53,082 nt of DNA, taken from assembly GCA_905220665.1 (NCBI GenBank), contig CAJNAR010000051.1, positions 1-53,082 on the forward strand, in the 5' to 3' direction. Within the stretch, counting starts at the first letter, position 1, and each line of letters opens with the position of its first letter. The notes below the pieces were generated by a model. That model had not been told where the DNA came from and did not search any database. It was given only the letters and a program-made list of their open reading frames with translations. Both the position numbers and the translations under genes were made by a program. This document shows positions 15,503-27,364 of this stretch, in pieces. The DNA is from Albugo candida. Its lineage: Eukaryota > Oomycota > Peronosporomycetes > Albuginales > Albuginaceae.

Positions 15503-16055
15503 GATCAACGTCACGATTGTGTGTAGCATATCTGAGAAAAAAGAAATCATCCATATTTTCTACTTCGATAAAAATAGGTCAAATTGTACAATTTATTGCC
15601 TATATCCCGTTGCACGAGACCGCGTTCTTGTTTGCTCGTATCCTTTTCCCGAGTTGTACATTACAAGCGGGAAGCTTTTAGAGAATATAAATAGTAGACA
15701 AAACAAAATACTTGATCATAGCTTTCCCACACCCATTTTTCAGTAACAAAATGTTTCATGAGGAAGAAATCCTATTCAATTATATAATTGACTATGATAT
15801 CGTACATGGGAGGCATCTCATATCACACTTTCTGCTATTTTCGATGCTTCTCCATGATCAACGTCGCGATTGTGTCCAGCATATCTGAGAGAAAAGAAAG
15901 CATCCATATTTCGTACTTTCGGAAAAAAAGTCAAATTGTACAGTGTATTGCTTATATTCCGTTGCACGAGACCACGTTCTTGTTTGCGTGTATTATTTTC
16001 TCGAGTTGTATGTTATGAGCAGGAAGGAAGCTCTAAGAGAATCTTGTCATATTGT
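15503..16055. repeat. Decayed terminal satellite unit(s) at the array edge
   Basis: The last unit and a half still align with the array: the anchor reads ATGATCAACGTCGCG at 15856, and the TTCCGTTGCACGAGACC and AAGTCAAATTGTACA stretches are present. They carry many more substitutions than any inner unit, and the similarity fades out near 16.05 kb. Diverged edge units are usual where exchange homogenises only the inside of an array. Confidence 0.85.
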
Positions 16056-18190
16056 AGGGCTTATATTGTGTGAATGCGTGTGGATGCAAAGAAGTGAGGA
16101 AGTATCGTTTTAAAAACAAAAAACAATAATGTCGAGTCTCGTACATGATAGGTGAACAGCTAGAGCCTTGTTCCGGTCGAATGGCAACTGTCAGCGTGGT
16201 GTACTGAATTTCAAGGTGGACGACACTGTTATGCTGAGAATATATTAAAGTGAAGCTGGCAGATTCTCGTGATTGTGGTGAGATGAGGCTACTGCACTGA
16301 AACCCCTCGATAGACATACTTACAACTAAGATAGTTTGCCGCAAAGGAAAAGCTCAACTCACTTTTTTGCGTTCTACTAGATCGCTGCGTCAATACAATT
16401 TCCATAGAGCACAATGTAGATAGAAAACTCAGAACGAAAGACTATTGTGGTACCTTATTGAAACTATAATGACACGATGTTATTCCATCAAGCAGTATGT
16501 CTAAGAGGATCAGTACATTGATGTATTAGCTTATATTCTCACTGGAATTGAATCCTTTCTCCTAATAAATATACATTTCTGACCGGTGGGCAGTAAGAAG
16601 TTGCGTGCTACAACAGAGCAAAATGAAGTCGGAAACGAGGAGCTTCCTTGAGTGTCACCGGCTTTTTGGAGCGGCGAGCATTCTCGAGCATATCCAGTAC
16701 TTTCACTTCTTCCTAGATACGGCGCATAATGTCGCTGAGTGTTCCAAAATGGGCCACTTAACCTTTTTTTAATTGAAAACAAACGATTACAAGACTTAAT
16801 GATGTATGGTCACACGTTGGTGACACTGACATACTCTTTTTGCACCATTATATATTCAAAAAGTGTCCTTTCCTGATTGTATCAGTACCATAGAAGCTAT
16901 GCTAACCAATGACACAGCCAGCAAACCTTCCATATATATGAATTCTCCGAGTTTCTAAGTGATGTTATGGATACCAATTCTTCTTAAAGCAACTCAGTAC
17001 GGGAAAATTTAGCGCATCAACGTGCGAATGCAAAATTAGCGGACACCGTGGGCGCCACTGGACATAGTTCCTATAATTCCATGTATCCTCTCCGGACATA
17101 ATGTAATTGCAAGGATATTGACCGATGTGTCTTATGACTCGAGTAGCTGCGGTTGTTGTCATTTCCCTGTGATAACACCAACTTTTATCTTATATCATAC
17201 AATGTGACGGAAAAGTCGTTTTCGGTGATTATGATTCAATCCGTACGGATGAAATTACCGTTGAGGTCTAGATCGCTTTGCTCTGGATAGGAAGAGTTGA
17301 GTCACCGGAATGGAGATTAAAAGAGTAGCTGATTATCGGACCGTATCAGAAACAGAAATTTCCATCATGCGAGAAGTAGACAATTGTCTGAATGGATCAT
17401 ATACCAAAGAGAAGTCGCAAAATTCATGACGCCCTTTTGTTGAGGTATGATCTCATACAACAATTTCGAGGGTATCCATCCACCAACCTGTCTCTGAATT
17501 TTTACTGAAACCTTTCAGTCAAAAGTATCTTTCTATCATCAAATCGTCACAAAATTTTAGAAAGAGTTCAATACTTTCTTGGATGTTGGCCACGTGGTAT
17601 GCACCAATGTATATGATCTGTTGGAAATAGCTTGCGTACATGGAAAACACGCAGCAAAAGGGATGCTTGAAGAAGGGATGAATGGATTCTTTCATATTAT
17701 CTATGCCCACCCTCGGTTGAGATTAAATCAAAATGTAAGGGCTATTGGTGCTTTTGATGGACGGGCAGTAGCTCTTGGAAGAAAACTGACGACCAAAAAT
17801 AATTTCATGCAGAATCCTGCCATTTCTCGATGCATCATGGTAGCACATCATCGTACTAGTACAAGCACTTGTGTGCACCAAATAGATCCGGCTTGTCCGA
17901 TCGTAGTCTCTGTTTAAAAAAGGACAACCTGATACAATGATCAGGTTGCGTGATATCAATGTATACTCCCTTCCGCAGATCTCTGTTATCTATGGCGGCT
18001 CCCTTCAAATTACATTGGTTCGTGATCCTCTGCTGTGACCTTCATGGTATGCTATCTCGAATTTTCCAAGTCGGTAAAAAACTCGTTTTGAGGCACATTT
18101 GTCCTTTGGTACTTGGTAGGGACACTTCATACACTACATCATCGCCTCATCAGCCTCGGAAAATCGAATAAACTCAGTTGTATCAGAGAA
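16056..18190. other. Intergenic DNA without a supported gene
   Basis: This stretch holds short frames on both strands, most of which open only from non-ATG codons. The pair around 17.52-17.92 kb (both strands) overlaps itself, and neither member has a signal peptide, a recognisable domain or a counterpart elsewhere in the window. No satellite unit, transposon end or RNA gene was seen. Confidence 0.5.
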
Positions 18191-18478
18191 CTATTTTGCA
18201 GGAGTTCTCAAAGATGACGCAATCCAACTCTTCCTTTCCAGCACTTGAAATAATATATGACCCATCGTACTAAATACCGAAAAGGTTGTAAAAAAGATAG
18301 AGTATGCTTTCGGAACGAAATGTTCTATTCCGACGTAATAAAGCGAATTCTCCATATTTATGCGTAGAAAGTGATACGATGAGAGTGAAAAGCCCGAGGC
18401 CGCACGGGCACGAGGAGAAACTGCCGACCAGAATCGAGCCATCTTCCTCGTCAACTTATAAATCGTCAATAGGATCAC
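18191..18478 (-). CDS. Hypothetical 95-codon frame, doubtful
   Basis: An ATG-initiated frame of 95 codons with a hydrophobic, Phe/Ser-rich stretch in its second half. It lies about 0.7 kb beyond the 3' end of the broken secreted-protein gene, near the outer limit of the inverted duplication. The equivalent position on the other arm (about 32.74-33.07 kb) has only patchy nucleotide similarity and no convincing protein match. I do not recognise it. It may be a chance frame in AT-rich DNA. Confidence 0.15.
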   Translation of the reverse strand: MILLTIYKLTRKMARFWSAVSPRARAASGFSLSSYHFLRINMENSLYYVGIEHFVPKAYSIFFTTFSVFSTMGHILFQVLERKSWIASSLRTPAK

Positions 18479-19151
18479 GCAATTCGACAGAGAATTCGCG
18501 TGCAGAAGCGGCCGATTACGTCAAAAGCGACGCGTGGTAGGATACTTAGTGAACGTGTTTTCACGCCAGGAAACCAAACATTTACGAAGCGAGTTTCAGG
18601 TATTTGTGGCAGTGAGAACATGCAGCTCCATTAACAAGGCGAGCGATTCCCAACAAAAGATGAGAGTTATGTCTTTTCGTATTTCTTATCATGTACATTT
18701 GTATGGAAGGATTTGGCTGAGTCGAAAAGGGATGCAAGATTATGCATTATGAAAGGTCATAAATGAATGTCATAAAGGATGGACGCGTATCGACATATGC
18801 TGGGCGACCTGACTCAGACCGACGTGCGTGTCATGAGACACAGAGCGTTCTATAAGTAGTGTTCCGCAAGTCTTCAGTGTTTTAGCCTCGCTGCAGCTTC
18901 TTTATCATCACATCATGGTGTAAAAAACGGAGTGTTCTCAGGAATAATCTCGCGGATCCAGCCTCGTCTAATTCATTTTCAAAGCGGAAGAAACATAGAA
19001 GATCCGAATGTGAATGGGGCAAAATCGAGTGTAAGACAGCCGTTGTACAAAGATAATGGAAAATGAAGTAAGGTGATAATCATCATGTATGAGAAGAACT
19101 TTATCTTGCCGTCAACCTCAACACTGCCAAAGTAAGTATCAGGAAATTGAG

Positions 19152-19883
19152 TCAAACGTACGTTTTTTTCGGTTTGGAGTCAGATGGAGTGACAGTGGAG
19201 CCTCTCACATACCTTACCATAAAATTGCTGCCTTGTTTTATCAGTTGAATCCCAGCTCTCTGCATCATTTTCCATCCCAATGCATAGGACCCATCTCCTC
19301 TTCCATATAATAGTCCTTCTGGAACTATTACCTTTAGCGTCAGTTTATGATCCATCTCGTTGAATGATTTCGTCACAAAACCAAATTGAATATCAGTCCG
19401 TTGTGCTTTCAGATGATTGTGCTACTGCTCAGTTACGGCCAGTCCATCATTTTCCAATTCGAAGCGAAGAAATTCAACTGTTTTGTCCACTATCCCGCCG
19501 AAAGAAGCAGACTCTAAGTATTGGCCCCAGCACATCTGTGCATTCATGTCCTTGATAGGAATGTCGATAGCATCATTGACTGCAGCAACGCTTGTATCAA
19601 GAAGCATCATGTCGTTCACAAAATGAATGCGCAGATCTGTACACGTTCCCAAATCTCCTTGTGTTGGATTTTTTGGTACATACATCTGTACTTGAGTGTT
19701 CCTGCTTACGGTGAGGCAATCGAAATGCCAGACAGGGATGGGTGACAAATGATTAGTAGAATCTTCCCTCGAGGTACCCATTTTACAATACATAGTATCA
19801 GTTACGGGGCAGTTTCCTTCTGACTTGAGAATGAAGCCCATAATCTGTATAAACAGATAAGACTGAGTCGCTATAGTCTTCAT
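19152..19883 (-). pseudogene. Secreted four-cysteine family member, broken by one TAG
   Basis: A 243-codon frame starting at the ATG at 19883, interrupted only by TAG at 19422-19424 (codon 154). The frame continues unchanged after the stop to TGA at 19152. The N-terminus is a signal peptide, residues 17-22 (FILKSE) being identical in sequence and position to the paralog at 29671. Cysteines at 25, 33, 56 and 81 match the family spacing. The C-terminal part keeps the block G-I-x-L-x-K-x-G followed by MVRY. The stop replaces the Tyr that follows AVPEE in the paralog at 45969-46637, where the codon is TAT, so a single T-to-G change explains it. Reading the break as an intron fits poorly, because residues on both sides align with the paralogs. 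The protein would be cut before its conserved C-terminus unless the stop is read through. The function of the family is unknown to me. Confidence 0.75.
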
Positions 19884-19945
19884 GGTATCGATTTCAACTT
19901 ATTGAGAAAAGGAAATTCAAAAGTGAGCAAATTTAAATAAAGGCT
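19884..19945 (-). promoter_or_regulatory. Conserved 5' leader shared with the intact paralog
   Basis: Immediately upstream of the ATG the minus strand reads TTTGCTCACTTTTGAATTTC and onward. This aligns through most of its length with TTGCTCATTTTCGAATTCGC and onward upstream of the gene at 29671. Conservation right up to both ATGs supports the chosen starts and suggests a shared leader or core promoter, although common descent by duplication alone could also explain it. Confidence 0.5.
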
Positions 19946-20100
19946 ACGGATATCATCGGTACGAGTGATTGGCTCAGAGAAGGCGACGGCCAGATCAGCA
20001 ACCCCAAACATTGGACAACGCCATGACAGTGTTGATCGCTTTTTCGAATTGACTTTAGTATCGAAACCGTAATAAATCCTACGCCGTGGTTGTCGTTTGT

Positions 20101-20265
20101 TGATGACGCATGAGTCCATCCTTGTTCTATTTAGTACGTATCGACGAAATGTAGGATCGAGCGTATAATGGATCCTATATTAAGTATCAAGCTGATCTGA
20201 TCGCAGTTCTATTTAGTACTTATCGACCAAACGTAGGATCAAGAACATAATGTTTCCTACACTAG
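20101..20265 (-). repeat. Two diverged copies of the 95-bp upstream element
   Basis: On the minus strand this stretch carries two copies, about 82 bp apart, of the unit that forms the 95-bp array before the other paralog. Recognisable parts are GCATGAGTCCATC (seen from the plus strand at 20108-20120), TTCTATTTAGTAC at 20125 and 20207, and GTAGGATC after each. They lie roughly 0.2-0.4 kb upstream of the gene start. Confidence 0.72.
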
Positions 20266-20639
20266 CTTCGTATTTCGGTCTACACTAGGATATAGCACCC
20301 AATAGTTCCTAGATGAGACTAGCCATGCTGGTTTTACTTTTTCCCTGACACCCGATTTTATCGCGCTACTCTTCAACACTTTTGATCGCAATTCAATAAT
20401 GAAATGGTATTGTGATATCATATAAGTGTTTATATTATCTCAAGTTGTTGTGTTTCTGCAAAGCGTTAAATCAGTTCGATTGAATAGCGCTATGAGTCTC
20501 CTTACACAATGATGGGAATGTACAGTGTAAAAAATTGCAGGTGCTCCTTTGACAAGTCGATGTAAATGCACGTAGTAGTCACGCATATAAAACCAGCTGC
20601 CACCATTGCTATTCTTCATTGACCTTCCCTAAAGCTCAC

Positions 20640-22850
20640 CAAATGTCTTCATACGAAAGTACGCGACGACTCAACTCGATTACCACTATATGATACGATG
20701 ATGTGCCACATAACCAAACACCGCACACAGAGAAACAATTCAACATCTTTATGGTGACTGAGGAATAATTTCATGAATACGTTTTGGAGCTGTTGATTGG
20801 CGATGAATCCTTGAGACGGAATAAACGGTCTTGAGAGTGCCCCAGCAATCAAGTGATTCCAAAAGGTGGAAACGTCGTGAAGCAAAAAATCGTTTGTGCG
20901 AATTGGGTTGTTGAGCTCCATTGAATCGCTTCGACGTAAACTTCTTCCACGCAAATAGCGTACATATGTTAAAGTGGCAATTAAATCAATTGGACAGATG
21001 GTCTTATTCGAACTGTCGTGATCCATACGCGCAAAGACGGATTGCTGTAGGTGGAAGAGTTGATTCTTTTTTCCATTTCATCTCAATCTGACAGCGCTTC
21101 CAATGGGAGGATTTTTGAGGGTGGATGGTCGAAAACGCTAGATGCGCTCTAAACACGTTTCGTTCATTTCGTGAGCATGTTATTGTAACATGCCTTGGAT
21201 CGTCTGAGGCGAGAATTAAAGTTGTATGCTGTCGAAAGGACTCGTAAGTGCTATTTCATCGGACCCTTCTTCGGTTGAGGCGAATTCCTGGCCAATCGAG
21301 AAGAGATTAACGTTTATTTCAACTGATGACCGCGTACTTATGTATTATTTCAAAGCCAATTCCTTTACTAGAAGCACAATCGCGGTACCTATCCACCCAA
21401 CTTTAGTAGCACTAGATTCTGAGATGGTATAGTTACTAACTAACAGTATTCTATAACTTGATGACCTGCAATATGTCATTTCTTTGAGCTATTAATATCA
21501 GTTTGTGGTGACCCCAGGTATTCCTCTTGGATTATTCCCTTCCATTTGACATACATTCGCATAACTAGTACCATTCTGAAACGTATGCTACACGTCTGCA
21601 TTTTAAATAGAGAACCTCAATATCATCCTGCGTATTACTAGTAGACCTGACTCACCGACTTTTTTACATTCTATCTTGTCGGACAGTAAAACACCGTAAC
21701 GCGAACGTATCTGCGTTTATACCTTCTAGGTCTAGAAATTAATTCAAGTTGAAGCACTCTTTCATTTCATCCAATCTTTCGCTCTTTATCTAAACAGGAC
21801 ACTAGATCATCTGATTGCTTTTGAAAATTCCAATCGTACTTCCTTCACATTCTGTCTCCGCAAGGTTATGATGTTACAAACGAGAATGTCTCTAGTGCCT
21901 GAAGTATCGGGATTGGACTCGGACGAGAAACCAGAAATCAGTTCAGCATTACAAATATCAAGTAATAAAAAATCACTTTCAGAATAAATTTGATTGGCTG
22001 TAATTTATATTCTTTGCGTGGAAGAGTGTGTATGGTATCCACAAACAGTATGAAGTCAAGTTGTAGCAGCGGTCATTAACCACACATTCAATATCACAAT
22101 TGAATTCTACACCGTTATGTTTGAAGCTCTGACTTCAATATCATTTAATTTGACTTGATTTCGATAACGCTTTGGATACAAAATATATCCGATCTACTTG
22201 TGAGCCTCACTATAGCATTATTGGGCGAGAAGGGCAAATGTTACCTATTTATGAGTTTTTGAATTTTGGAGAATTATCAATTCATATTCTAATTGCTTTC
22301 TTGTAAATATGCATTTCAAGCAACTGTCAGTCATCATCTTGCGTAGTCGAGCTCTTTTTAACGTCATGTTAAATATACGAATGGAACAAGATACTGCTCC
22401 TTCGTGAGAGATCAAAATTCTAGAGGCATGAAACTTGCCTTCATCAATGAAGCAGCTACCGCATTCACCACAAATGACGAAGAACGGGATGACCGAGTGA
22501 AGGTTGGGCAACCCTGCGATATAGAGATGGAGTGCGCTGGACAAGCTTAATGTCAATACAATATATGCTCGCTGAGAAAGTCTGTAGGAGGGTATTTGAT
22601 GTCGAAACAGAAGTGTACACCGCGAACGAGGAGAATAACCATCATATTATGTGCATGTACCACACCCGCACTAGAAATTGCACCCTTGCTAGCGTTAGTT
22701 CCATTTGTTTCGCATGAGACTGAGTGCACCACACTGACTGTCAAAATATTTACGGTAATGCTTCCGGCACATGGACACTCGGCCCAATCAAGTGTGGATG
22801 CAGTATTTACAAGTAGTGAATTACCGTTTTAAATCACATAAACAGGTAAC
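20640..22850. other. Duplicated spacer behind the broken gene; no intact gene
   Basis: This is the part of the left arm upstream of the broken secreted gene. It matches 26.4-28.3 kb inverted. Several plus-strand frame pieces match frame pieces of the other arm at protein level: WQLNQLDRW and RDPYAQRRIAVGGR around 20.97-21.06 kb, and WPIEKRLTFISTDDR with LMYYFKA around 21.28-21.36 kb. Stops and frame changes separate these pieces here, and differences between the arms are spread almost evenly over the three codon positions. It is either the wreck of a divergently oriented gene or non-coding duplicated DNA. Confidence 0.5.
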
Positions 22851-22900
22851 ATTGTGTGGTGTCCGTTAATGTACACATCGAAAGCCTTGTCCTAGTTGGA

Positions 22901-25900
22901 TGGCCGTATCCAGCGTAGTGTGTTGTGCCTCAATTTGGGAGACACTGTACAGTACATCTGGGAAAAATATTTATTACATGCTGGCCGTAATCTTGTACTG
23001 GAGCAGGATAAGAAGATAAGGCAACCGCATTGAAGGACTCTCGACAGCAAGACATATTACCAGCTCTCGCAGGTTCCACCATTCAAGGTTCCGTACATGC
23101 CGGAAACCTTATTGCTGCATCGAGCCCTCAGGATGGAACGATGAATAAAATCGACGCGAAGCTCCACGTAAACGATCGTTCAAAAAGCATATACCGCCAC
23201 ATTCATTGCAAAGATCACTTTCACTTTCATCACGGAAAGGCTAACGATAGCAGCGAAAGAGTGCAAAAGACCTACAGAGATCAAATGATACACCAAGGCG
23301 AGGCCAATTTGGTAAAAAAGTGTTTTTCCAATGCTAACTCAATATCTATCTGAGGAGCAACCACACTATTTGAATTTAAAGTATCAAATCACACAACATT
23401 AGGATCCATAAGTGCCTGATTCCGAAGCGGCTGCCTCTCACTGAGAATGTGTGCTGCTTACTTGTTCCACCATACTTTCCGCTGGGCTGCGCTGCTGATG
23501 CGCCTCTAAAGCATGTTGGCGCCTGACAGAGAATTCACAACCGCAACTGCAAAGAATTACTCTCCAGTCTCAACGATTTGAAGCGGATTCAATTATTAAG
23601 TCCTTGCTACATTCAAGACCAGCATGAACGCGAAAGGCAGTTGATGAGTCATCAAAATATAGCAAGCGAGGCATTTTTTGTAAGAGGCCTGCGCCAACAT
23701 CACAGAATCAAAGTTACTTTTGCGAGACACCGTGGAAATTGATATTATCCAACGAGAAGATTGCGTTTCATCGGAATGGGTCTTGGACTGGATTCACTTG
23801 TAGTTGTGAGAGATGATCGAACATACTCTGAAAGGAAGTCATTTTCAGTTTGGATGATGACAGGTTGCTGTGGTGCCTTGTAGTAAATCAGTTCTGACGG
23901 AGCAATTAGATAGAGTATGGTAAGGAATGCGTTCGGGATGGACTCTTCCACCAACTTGCTCCAGTTATGTGGAAACGGCTTCACGATTGCGGCTTTGACC
24001 CAATGAAGAATACAAGCCGCGACAAAATAAGCCTTTGAGATACAATGAATAAAAGCACGTGCAAGCAAATTTCGAAAGCGTAGGTGGCTCCGGCCGTTCC
24101 GACATTTCAACGGATATGCACATCTGCTCTCACGCAAATGCAAACGAACCGAGAAACTTCTCGGACATGATAAAAACCATCCTATTGTATGTCAAAGACG
24201 TAGGCCTTTGCTGTCTCAAACCATGACGCAGGGGAGAAGCAGCGGTATTCTTGGAAGCCATTCATACTTACAAAGAAAACGTGCACCAAGCTGTTGATTC
24301 TGCGGAAGGTGGGGACGAGTGCTTCTAATTGAACGGTTGGTTATCACGTGAGTGTCATCTCTGCCGACTGGCAACGGCTCATTGGTCACCACGATGAGTC
24401 GAGCAAAGAAAAGCATCGCGATTGACACTCCCTCCGTTGGAACCAGTCGAGACACGCAGAAAGAAATGCTCTACATCAATCCCCTCGGTGATATTGTCAT
24501 TGTCGTGTATGCGTATGAACACATTAGAAAAAACAAGACCTATCTGTACTTGAAGATTTAGTGATTTGATGAACGCAACCAAACAATTGCAAACGCTTTA
24601 TCTAAACTTATACGGGAGCGAAAGGAGCAGTTGACGGGTGGCATATTGGATACGATCGCGCAAAACAATAAAGACCATGCTGTACAACTACTTCTCACTA
24701 GCATGATGGCTGACACGTCTTCCGAGCGTCATGTGTTACGAGTGGACGATAGCGATCGTATAGTGACCTCAAAAAGTGAAGAACGTGACCTGTGATACGT
24801 TTTAGTCCTTTCCTCTGTCACTGAAGCATCATTCTACGTACATCGTATCCTTTCTGTTAACAATATGATCTACAACTTTTACCTCTGTGCCTTATTCCAT
24901 AGAGCCGCTACATATGTGTTCCCCCTCTTCTACACTTTATAAAAACACATTGAAACTGGTGGCTTTTCTTGGAATCCAGGATATTCTAGGTACACTATGA
25001 ATTGGAAGTGTGAGAAAGCCCGCTCGAATTCCTTTCCCATGTACGTATACAGAAGCATCTCGTAATGTGCTTTTAGGCTCGCACAACTCATCGGGCTTTG
25101 ACCATCGATAGGTGTACGTTTCTCTTGGCAGGGCTAGATCTAAATTCTATCCATGATACATCTCTTTTGGGAAGTGCTAAAAAATGTCCTGTAGGCAGAC
25201 TTCTATAGTACTGGATGCTAAATGCCGAACTAGAGACTCAGCCAAAGTTGAAGTTTTACATACGGCTAAACGCCACCGCCTGAGCGCAATTACTGATGAA
25301 CACATCATGCTGCATTGCATATCAAATGCGTATCGATTATTCAAGTAATCCATCCCATGAGATCATGTTCTCGCCTTTCAAAGGGCTGTATTCCGTATTG
25401 TGCGATCCGCGACTGCGCATATGTCAGCTTGCAAGAGCGTAGAAACCTTATTTTCAGTAAATCAAGGCAAATTCTTATTTTTTTCCAGGTTTTGATATCC
25501 GCTTCTACAAATATATCGAGTGCATGGAATCGCACATATCATATTCAATTGGAACGTATCCTAGATACCCGTATATCAAACATCACTGAAGAAAAGCTTC
25601 TTGTTTCTGAGGGTGCCATTACTGTGACGAATTTCCACTTGAATGAAAGTGGACAATGGGGCAATAGATGCGGTTGACTAAAAAACTCAATTGCTTGACT
25701 AGATGCCCTACGGTATACTGTGCAAAAATCCGAGATTATCTTTGCTTTACACTCGTCAGAGACTGCGTGTTTTTCTTCTAGCAGCTATTTTGCATCCCCA
25801 ATTTGGCACTCGGTACTACCCTCTGCAATTAGGCGAGTGAGCTTGGCTCAGTAAGTCAACTCGCTTGGTACGGCAGCTTGAAAGAGATTCGTGTGGTCTA

Positions 25901-26200
25901 CTGTTGATAGTAGAAGCAATGTGCAATGTTTCTATCCAGTTGGACAACAGCGAATGGATAGAATTGCACAGAGGAACGTCTGCTTCGACTCATATATTCT
26001 TGTAGAAATTACAGCTTTTTATGATGAACACGTCGATCTTACTCTTGGTGTCTGGAGACCACAATATAAAGTGCGAATAAAGGCATATTTCTGTTGAACC
26101 CTCGCAAATGGGCTCATACCGACAATAAAATCTGCTGTGCAGGATCTTTCATCGTATTCTTCTAGTGTGCGTGCAGAATATGATCGCGCTGGGAATATCG
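22901..26200. other. Spacer between the two arms; no supported gene
   Basis: This is the centre of the inverted duplication, with its axis near 24.5 kb. It holds scattered frames of 60-132 codons, the longest on the minus strand at 23745-24143 and on the plus strand at 25357-25677. None shows a domain, signal peptide or paralog that I can recognise. Weak similarity between the two halves may continue inward (for example near 23.11 against 26.12 kb), but I could not follow it reliably. Confidence 0.4.
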
Positions 26201-27364
26201 CGTACAACATTCCGCATACTACAATGGGATGACGAGAAATTTGTGACAACAATGGCTTTTCGTGACTATCAGTCCAAGGGAACGGCAAAAATCATATATC
26301 ACCTAGTGTAATAACGGATTGTATGCAGGTATGCGTTTAAAAAGCCCTCCATTAGATACTGAACCGACAGGCAGAAACCATTCTGGAAACCAAATCAAAG
26401 ACAGCATATAAGACATACAAAATATATTTATTTCGTAACGACACTTCATTAAAAAGAAGGGCATATACTAATCTTCTTAGATAATAGTTCTACTTCCGTT
26501 TTGAGCACTATGTGCAGAGTAACAAACCGGTCCTGTGGTGCAGACACCAGTGTGGAAGTCGTACATGTTAGAAATCGATTCCCCGGAGCCTGTAGAATTG
26601 TAGTTGAATCATGTCGAATCCGAGCTTTATCGAAGACAATTTTCAAGTCATCGCAACGTACACTTTGATCAACTGCGATTTATATTACTACCGGTATCAA
26701 ATTAAGACCTACGCTACGAAAGCCGATGACTGGAGTTGCTTGAAGTTCATATTATGACGAGAGAGCACTGGAAATGAGTTGACCCTGTATGGAAAGAAGA
26801 TCATTATGTCTATCGTATTCAATTTATGTTACCTGACACTAAGATAGGCGCTACATGCTGACTTTATACTGTTTGTGAATACCGTACATTTCCATGCATT
26901 TATGGAAGAAACTAGACTCAAACTACATCCAATCAAATATGTTTTTTGACGATAATTTTTTATAACTAATCATTTGTGTTGATGCACTGGATGCTGACTC
27001 CTCGTCCGAGCTTGAATACGATGCTATGCACAAGTGACTTTTCTGTTTGTCACTTGAACAATTCCGTTTTCCGCGGACGAAAGGCTACGGAGGCGGAGTG
27101 TGAGAGAAAATGATTGCAATTTTTAAAAGCGATCAGATGATCTAGTGTCCCGTGCAGATAATGAGTGTGAAATCGTACGAAGCAAAGAGTGCCTCTAAGC
27201 CTTGAATTGATACTTGGGCAAATACACTTTAGCTTCGATACGTTTGCGTTACGACGTTCCAAGGTACCACGTACCTGCACACACGCGATGCTCTCCAACA
27301 AGAAAAAACGTCGGTGAGTCATGTCTGATAAAGCATCAGAAAATTCAGAATGGTATTAGTTGTG

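Larger units (their letters stand above)
1..16055. repeat. Satellite array of ~416-bp and ~352-bp units
   Basis: This is a head-to-tail tandem array that fills the left third of the window and starts before it. I used the motif GATCAACGTCAC as an anchor and found it at 397, 814, 1230, 1582, 1998, 2413, 2828, 3245, 3661, 4077, 4428, 4844, 5260, 5677, 6029 and onward to 15856, 40 anchors in all. Of the 39 intervals, 27 are 415-418 bp and 12 are 351-353 bp. The long unit carries two adjacent diverged copies of a ~65-bp sub-repeat (each ending in a GATATCGTACGTGTG-like motif); the short unit carries one. Every unit also has a 14-bp palindrome AAATTGTACAATTT or a one-base variant. Open frames of 60-170 codons recur in all frames, but the unit lengths and indels shift frame from copy to copy, so I read them as chance frames. 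A centromeric, pericentromeric or subtelomeric location is possible but cannot be told from the sequence. Confidence 0.97.
18717..22900. repeat. Left arm of a large imperfect inverted duplication
   Basis: Read on the minus strand, this segment matches the plus strand of about 26.2-32.49 kb, piece by piece and in the same order. Correspondences found by eye: 18717-18907 with 32302-32490; 19050-19151 with 30436-30580; the gene 19152-19883 with 29671-30435; leader 19884-19945 with 29605-29670; 20101-20265 with the 95-bp array; 20640-21010 with 27910-28270; 21010-21440 with 27480-27910; 21455-21600 with 27310-27455; 21640-21730 with 27230-27330; 21795-21870 with 27075-27150; 21900-22060 with 26850-27010; 22300-22345 with 26705-26760. 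Similarity is patchy but clear in the best stretches, with many small indels. The inner end is uncertain because similarity weakens after about 22.5 kb. Confidence 0.78.

Noticed and set aside
413..15746. Dozens of frames of 60-171 codons in the satellite, many starting MCSISEKKEI or similar
   Set aside because: They repeat because the DNA repeats. Unit lengths (~416 and ~352) and small indels put them in different frames, both strands are equally open, and there is no signal peptide, domain or consistent start.
19410..19430. The TAG at codon 154 as part of a tiny in-frame intron (GTAACT...TAG)
   Set aside because: It would be 15 bp long, far below the 65- and 71-bp introns of the nearby transposon, and its residues (VTEQ) align with VPQR and VPEE of the paralogs, so they belong to the protein.
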